Positions 5,764 to 7,320 of a stretch of DNA of 7,320 nt are shown one piece after another. The notes below the pieces were generated by a model, which was not told the origin of the DNA, searched no databases, and saw only the letters and a list, made by a program, of their open reading frames with translations. The stretch is from an uncultured Bacilli bacterium. GTDB taxonomy: Bacteria; Bacillota_I; Bacilli_A; RF39; UBA660. The position numbers and the translations under genes are program-made. Numbering within the stretch: the first letter of the stretch is position 1; the number at the start of each line of letters is the position of its first letter. The stretch is from assembly GCA_947589165.1 (NCBI GenBank), contig CANQCH010000056.1:1-7320 (forward strand), given 5' to 3'.

Positions 5764-6177
5764 ATGAATAAAAAATATATGGAAATAGCTATTGATCAAG
5801 CTAAAAAGGCTTTTAAAAAAGATGAAGTACCAGTTGGAGCTGTCATAGTAAAAAATAATGCAATAATTGCCAAAAGTTACAATACTAGAGAAAAAAATAA
5901 TGATATTTTGGGACATGCAGAAATAAATGCAATAAAAAAGGCAAGTAAAAAGCTTCATACGTGGAAATTAGACGATTGTGAACTATATGTAACATTAAAA
6001 CCATGTAGTATGTGTGAACAAATAATTAAACAATCACGTTTAAAAAAAGTATATTATTTGTTGGATAAATTAGACTTTAAAAAAGAATATGATAAAACGA
6101 TTTGGCAAAAGGTTGATTTTGCTAGTAATTATCCCGAAATATTGAATCAATTTTTTCAAAATAAAAGGAACAAATAA
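5764..6177 (+). CDS. tadA: TadA-family tRNA adenosine-34 deaminase, divergent
   Basis: 137 residues, shorter than the usual 150-167. TadA converts A34 of tRNA-Arg(ACG) to inosine so that one tRNA reads several CGN codons. The zinc-dependent deaminase signature is complete: H51-A-E53 with the proton-shuttle Glu, and P80-C81-x-x-C84. N40 (YNTRE) matches the conserved active-site Asn, and YVTL and SR(L) flank the metal site as in TadA. The start is set by GGAG at 5753-5756, 7 bases before ATG. Oddities: TLKPC replaces the usual TLEPC, and the GAxDxKxG loop after the SR(I/L) motif is replaced by LLDKLDFKK. The C-terminal helix is short, the protein is very Lys-rich, and Ile is ATA in 7 of 12 codons, unlike the gyr genes. 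Its position next to ffs and before dnaX supports tadA, but another small nucleoside deaminase cannot be excluded. No own promoter is visible; expression probably comes from the ffs promoter. Confidence 0.82.
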   Translation: MNKKYMEIAIDQAKKAFKKDEVPVGAVIVKNNAIIAKSYNTREKNNDILGHAEINAIKKASKKLHTWKLDDCELYVTLKPCSMCEQIIKQSRLKKVYYLLDKLDFKKEYDKTIWQKVDFASNYPEILNQFFQNKRNK

Positions 6178-6187
6178 GTAGGAAATA

Positions 6188-6196
6188 TGCTATAAT
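6188..6196 (+). promoter_or_regulatory. Extended -10 promoter of dnaX
   Basis: TGCTATAAT: a perfect TATAAT (6191-6196) with an extended -10 TG, 10 bases after the tadA stop. The -35 region at the 17-bp spacing (GAACAA, 6168-6173) is poor, as is common with extended -10 promoters. Transcription would start near 6203, leaving a leader of about 18 bases. Confidence 0.7.
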
Positions 6197-6208
6197 TAAT
6201 ATATAAAT

Positions 6209-6214
6209 GGGAGG
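6209..6214 (+). promoter_or_regulatory. Shine-Dalgarno of dnaX
   Basis: GGGAGG, 6 bases before ATG 6221. It fixes the start at MSYKVLYRKYRP, which matches the usual DnaX N-terminus. Confidence 0.85.
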
Positions 6215-6220
6215 CACCTT

Positions 6221-7320
6221 ATGAGCTATAAAGTTTTATACCGAAAGTATCGACCAAGCAATTTTAGTGAAGTTGTTGGTCAAGAAGCAACCGTCCAAAT
6301 TCTTAAAAACTCGATTATTAACGAAAAAATATCACATGCTTATTTATTTGCAGGTCCTAGAGGTACTGGAAAAACTAGTATGGCTCGGATTTTTGCTAAA
6401 GCCATTAATTGTCTTGAACCCATAGATGGCGAAGCTTGTGGTAAGTGTCTTAATTGTCAAAATTTTGCTTCCAGTCCCGATATTATCGAAATCGATGCTG
6501 CCTCAAATAATGGTGTAGATGAAATTCGGGAGTTAATAAATAATGTTAAATTAATGCCTAGTGCTGCCAAATACAAAGTTTATATTATTGATGAAGTGCA
6601 TATGTTAAGTCAAAGCGCTTTTAATGCTTTACTATTAACTTTAGAAGAACCACCAAGCCATGTTATTTTTATTTTGGCTACAACCAATATGGAAAATGTC
6701 CCAATTACAATCGTTTCTCGTTGTCAAAAGTATGAATTTTTCCGGATTAATGATGATTTAATTGTTAAACAATTACAAAATATTTGTGATAAAGAAAAAA
6801 TTGCCTATGATGTTGAAGGATTACAAGAAATAACGGTTTTAGCGGATGGTGGCCTGCGTGATGCCTTAAGTATGCTAGATCAATTATCTAAAGAAAATAA
6901 AAAAATTGATTTAGATTTAGTTATTAAAGAATTAGGATCAATTTCCCTTATTAAAATAAAAGAACTAATTAATTATTTAGATACAGGAAATATTGAAAAA
7001 ATTTTAAGCATTATCATTGAATTAAAAAAGACTAATTTAAACTATAAAATTGTGATTAAAAAGATTATTGAACTGTTAAGTCAGAAAACAGTTGAAGTTT
7101 TAAAAACCGGGCAATATCAAGAATTATCATATTCCCGGATTAAAAAAATTATTTTTGAACTTAATGATTGTCTAAATAAAATAAATATTAATGTAAATCC
7201 ATATATTATTGTCCAAATGATTTTATTAGATAATGTTAGGGAAATAGATTCTAAAGCTAAAGAAATGCCTTTACCGCCTAAAGAAGCAAAGAATGATACT
7301 AAAACAATTGAAAAAGATCC
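6221..7320 (+). CDS. dnaX: DNA polymerase III subunit tau/gamma, N-terminal part (runs off right edge)
   Basis: 366 codons are visible, with no stop before the window ends. DnaX is the motor of the clamp loader that places the beta sliding clamp on primed DNA. The AAA+ domain is complete: N-terminal YKVLYRKYRP, Walker A GPRGTGKT (45-52), zinc-module cysteines C64, C73, C76 and C79, the conserved IDAASNNGVDEIR (91-103), Walker B YIIDEVH (121-127), sensor-1 ATTN (153-156), the SRC arginine finger (166-168) and sensor-2 region DGGLRDALSMLDQ. The collar domain (about 240 onward) is AT-rich and less conserved, and a Lys/Pro-rich linker begins near the edge (KEMPLPPKEAK). The C-terminal tau domains are outside. 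Codon use resembles gyrA/gyrB rather than tadA. An in-frame A AAA AAG lies at 7024-7030. Downstream partners seen in related genomes (an ebfC-like gene and recR) would be past the window. Confidence 0.97.
   Translation, partial: MSYKVLYRKYRPSNFSEVVGQEATVQILKNSIINEKISHAYLFAGPRGTGKTSMARIFAKAINCLEPIDGEACGKCLNCQNFASSPDIIEIDAASNNGVDEIRELINNVKLMPSAAKYKVYIIDEVHMLSQSAFNALLLTLEEPPSHVIFILATTNMENVPITIVSRCQKYEFFRINDDLIVKQLQNICDKEKIAYDVEGLQEITVLADGGLRDALSMLDQLSKENKKIDLDLVIKELGSISLIKIKELINYLDTGNIEKILSIIIELKKTNLNYKIVIKKIIELLSQKTVEVLKTGQYQELSYSRIKKIIFELNDCLNKININVNPYIIVQMILLDNVREIDSKAKEMPLPPKEAKNDTKTIEKD
7024..7030 (+). other. Candidate -1 frameshift heptamer in dnaX
   Basis: A AAA AAG is in register with the dnaX frame (codons TTA AAA AAG 268-270). 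A -1 slip would read AAA AAA GAC TAA, ending at once, the same logic as the E. coli gamma site (K-K-E-stop). However, it lies far earlier (about residue 270, against about 430), inside the collar domain. It has no SD-like stimulator or clear hairpin, and the same heptamer occurs in frame in gyrA (3439-3445). Probably chance. Confidence 0.15.

Noticed and set aside
5695..5958. Minus-strand 87-codon hydrophobic Phe/Ile-rich frame
   Set aside because: Antisense to tadA and the SRP RNA; its composition is what Lys/Asn-rich sense coding yields on the reverse strand.
1..7320. Mycoplasma-type genetic code (TGA = Trp)
   Set aside because: All five Trp codons seen are TGG and none is TGA, against expectation for code 4 in AT-rich DNA. 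No gene here uses TGA as stop either, so proof is incomplete.
1..7320. CRISPR arrays, insertion sequences, tRNA or rRNA genes, phage or defence systems
   Set aside because: No regularly spaced repeats, transposase motifs, tRNA-like cloverleaf or defence-type domains could be seen; the content is core housekeeping.

Overview
The window comes from an AT-rich, low-GC Gram-positive bacterium, in or near the Mollicutes/Erysipelotrichia-like part of the Bacilli. This rests on three things: the recF-gyrB-gyrA order typical of the origin-proximal region in this group, a short SRP RNA beside tadA and dnaX (also seen in Bacillus), and strong AAA/TTA/ATT codon preference. All five Trp codons I see (one in recF, two in gyrB, two in tadA) are TGG, and no in-frame TGA occurs. 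That argues for the standard code rather than the Mycoplasma code. Genus and species cannot be told from the window.

Left part (1-4996): three same-strand genes are packed with almost no space. They are the 3' half of recF (recombinational repair), gyrB (gyrase ATPase/TOPRIM subunit) and gyrA (gyrase cleavage subunit). recF and gyrB overlap by 8 bases. The gyrB stop codon runs into the gyrA ribosome binding site. They look like one translationally linked operon. It ends in a perfect 30-bp palindrome whose centre is a consensus parS site, so one element appears to be both terminator and chromosome-partition site.

Middle part (about 5038-5634): roughly 600 bases with no convincing gene, only about 10-17% G+C in the lines I counted. 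It holds a second identical parS and two copies of a 28-bp repeat (27/28 identical), interleaved as parS1-repeat1-parS2-repeat2. It also has A/T tracts and one weak terminator-like hairpin. No DnaA-box cluster was found here, so I call it a partition/nucleoid-organisation region near the origin rather than oriC.

Right part (5635-7320): an extended -10 promoter drives a very small SRP RNA (ffs/scr), which ends in its own closing stem plus T6. A tadA-family deaminase gene starts 23 bases later with no promoter of its own. A second extended -10 promoter precedes dnaX (clamp-loader tau/gamma), which runs off the right edge.

Together the genes cover the replication machinery (DnaX), control of supercoiling (GyrA/GyrB), repair (RecF), chromosome segregation sites (parS), protein targeting (SRP RNA) and probably wobble-tRNA editing (TadA). 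The most unusual points are the parS-terminator fusion, the interleaved repeat/parS array, a divergent TadA, and a GyrA with acidic tails at both ends.
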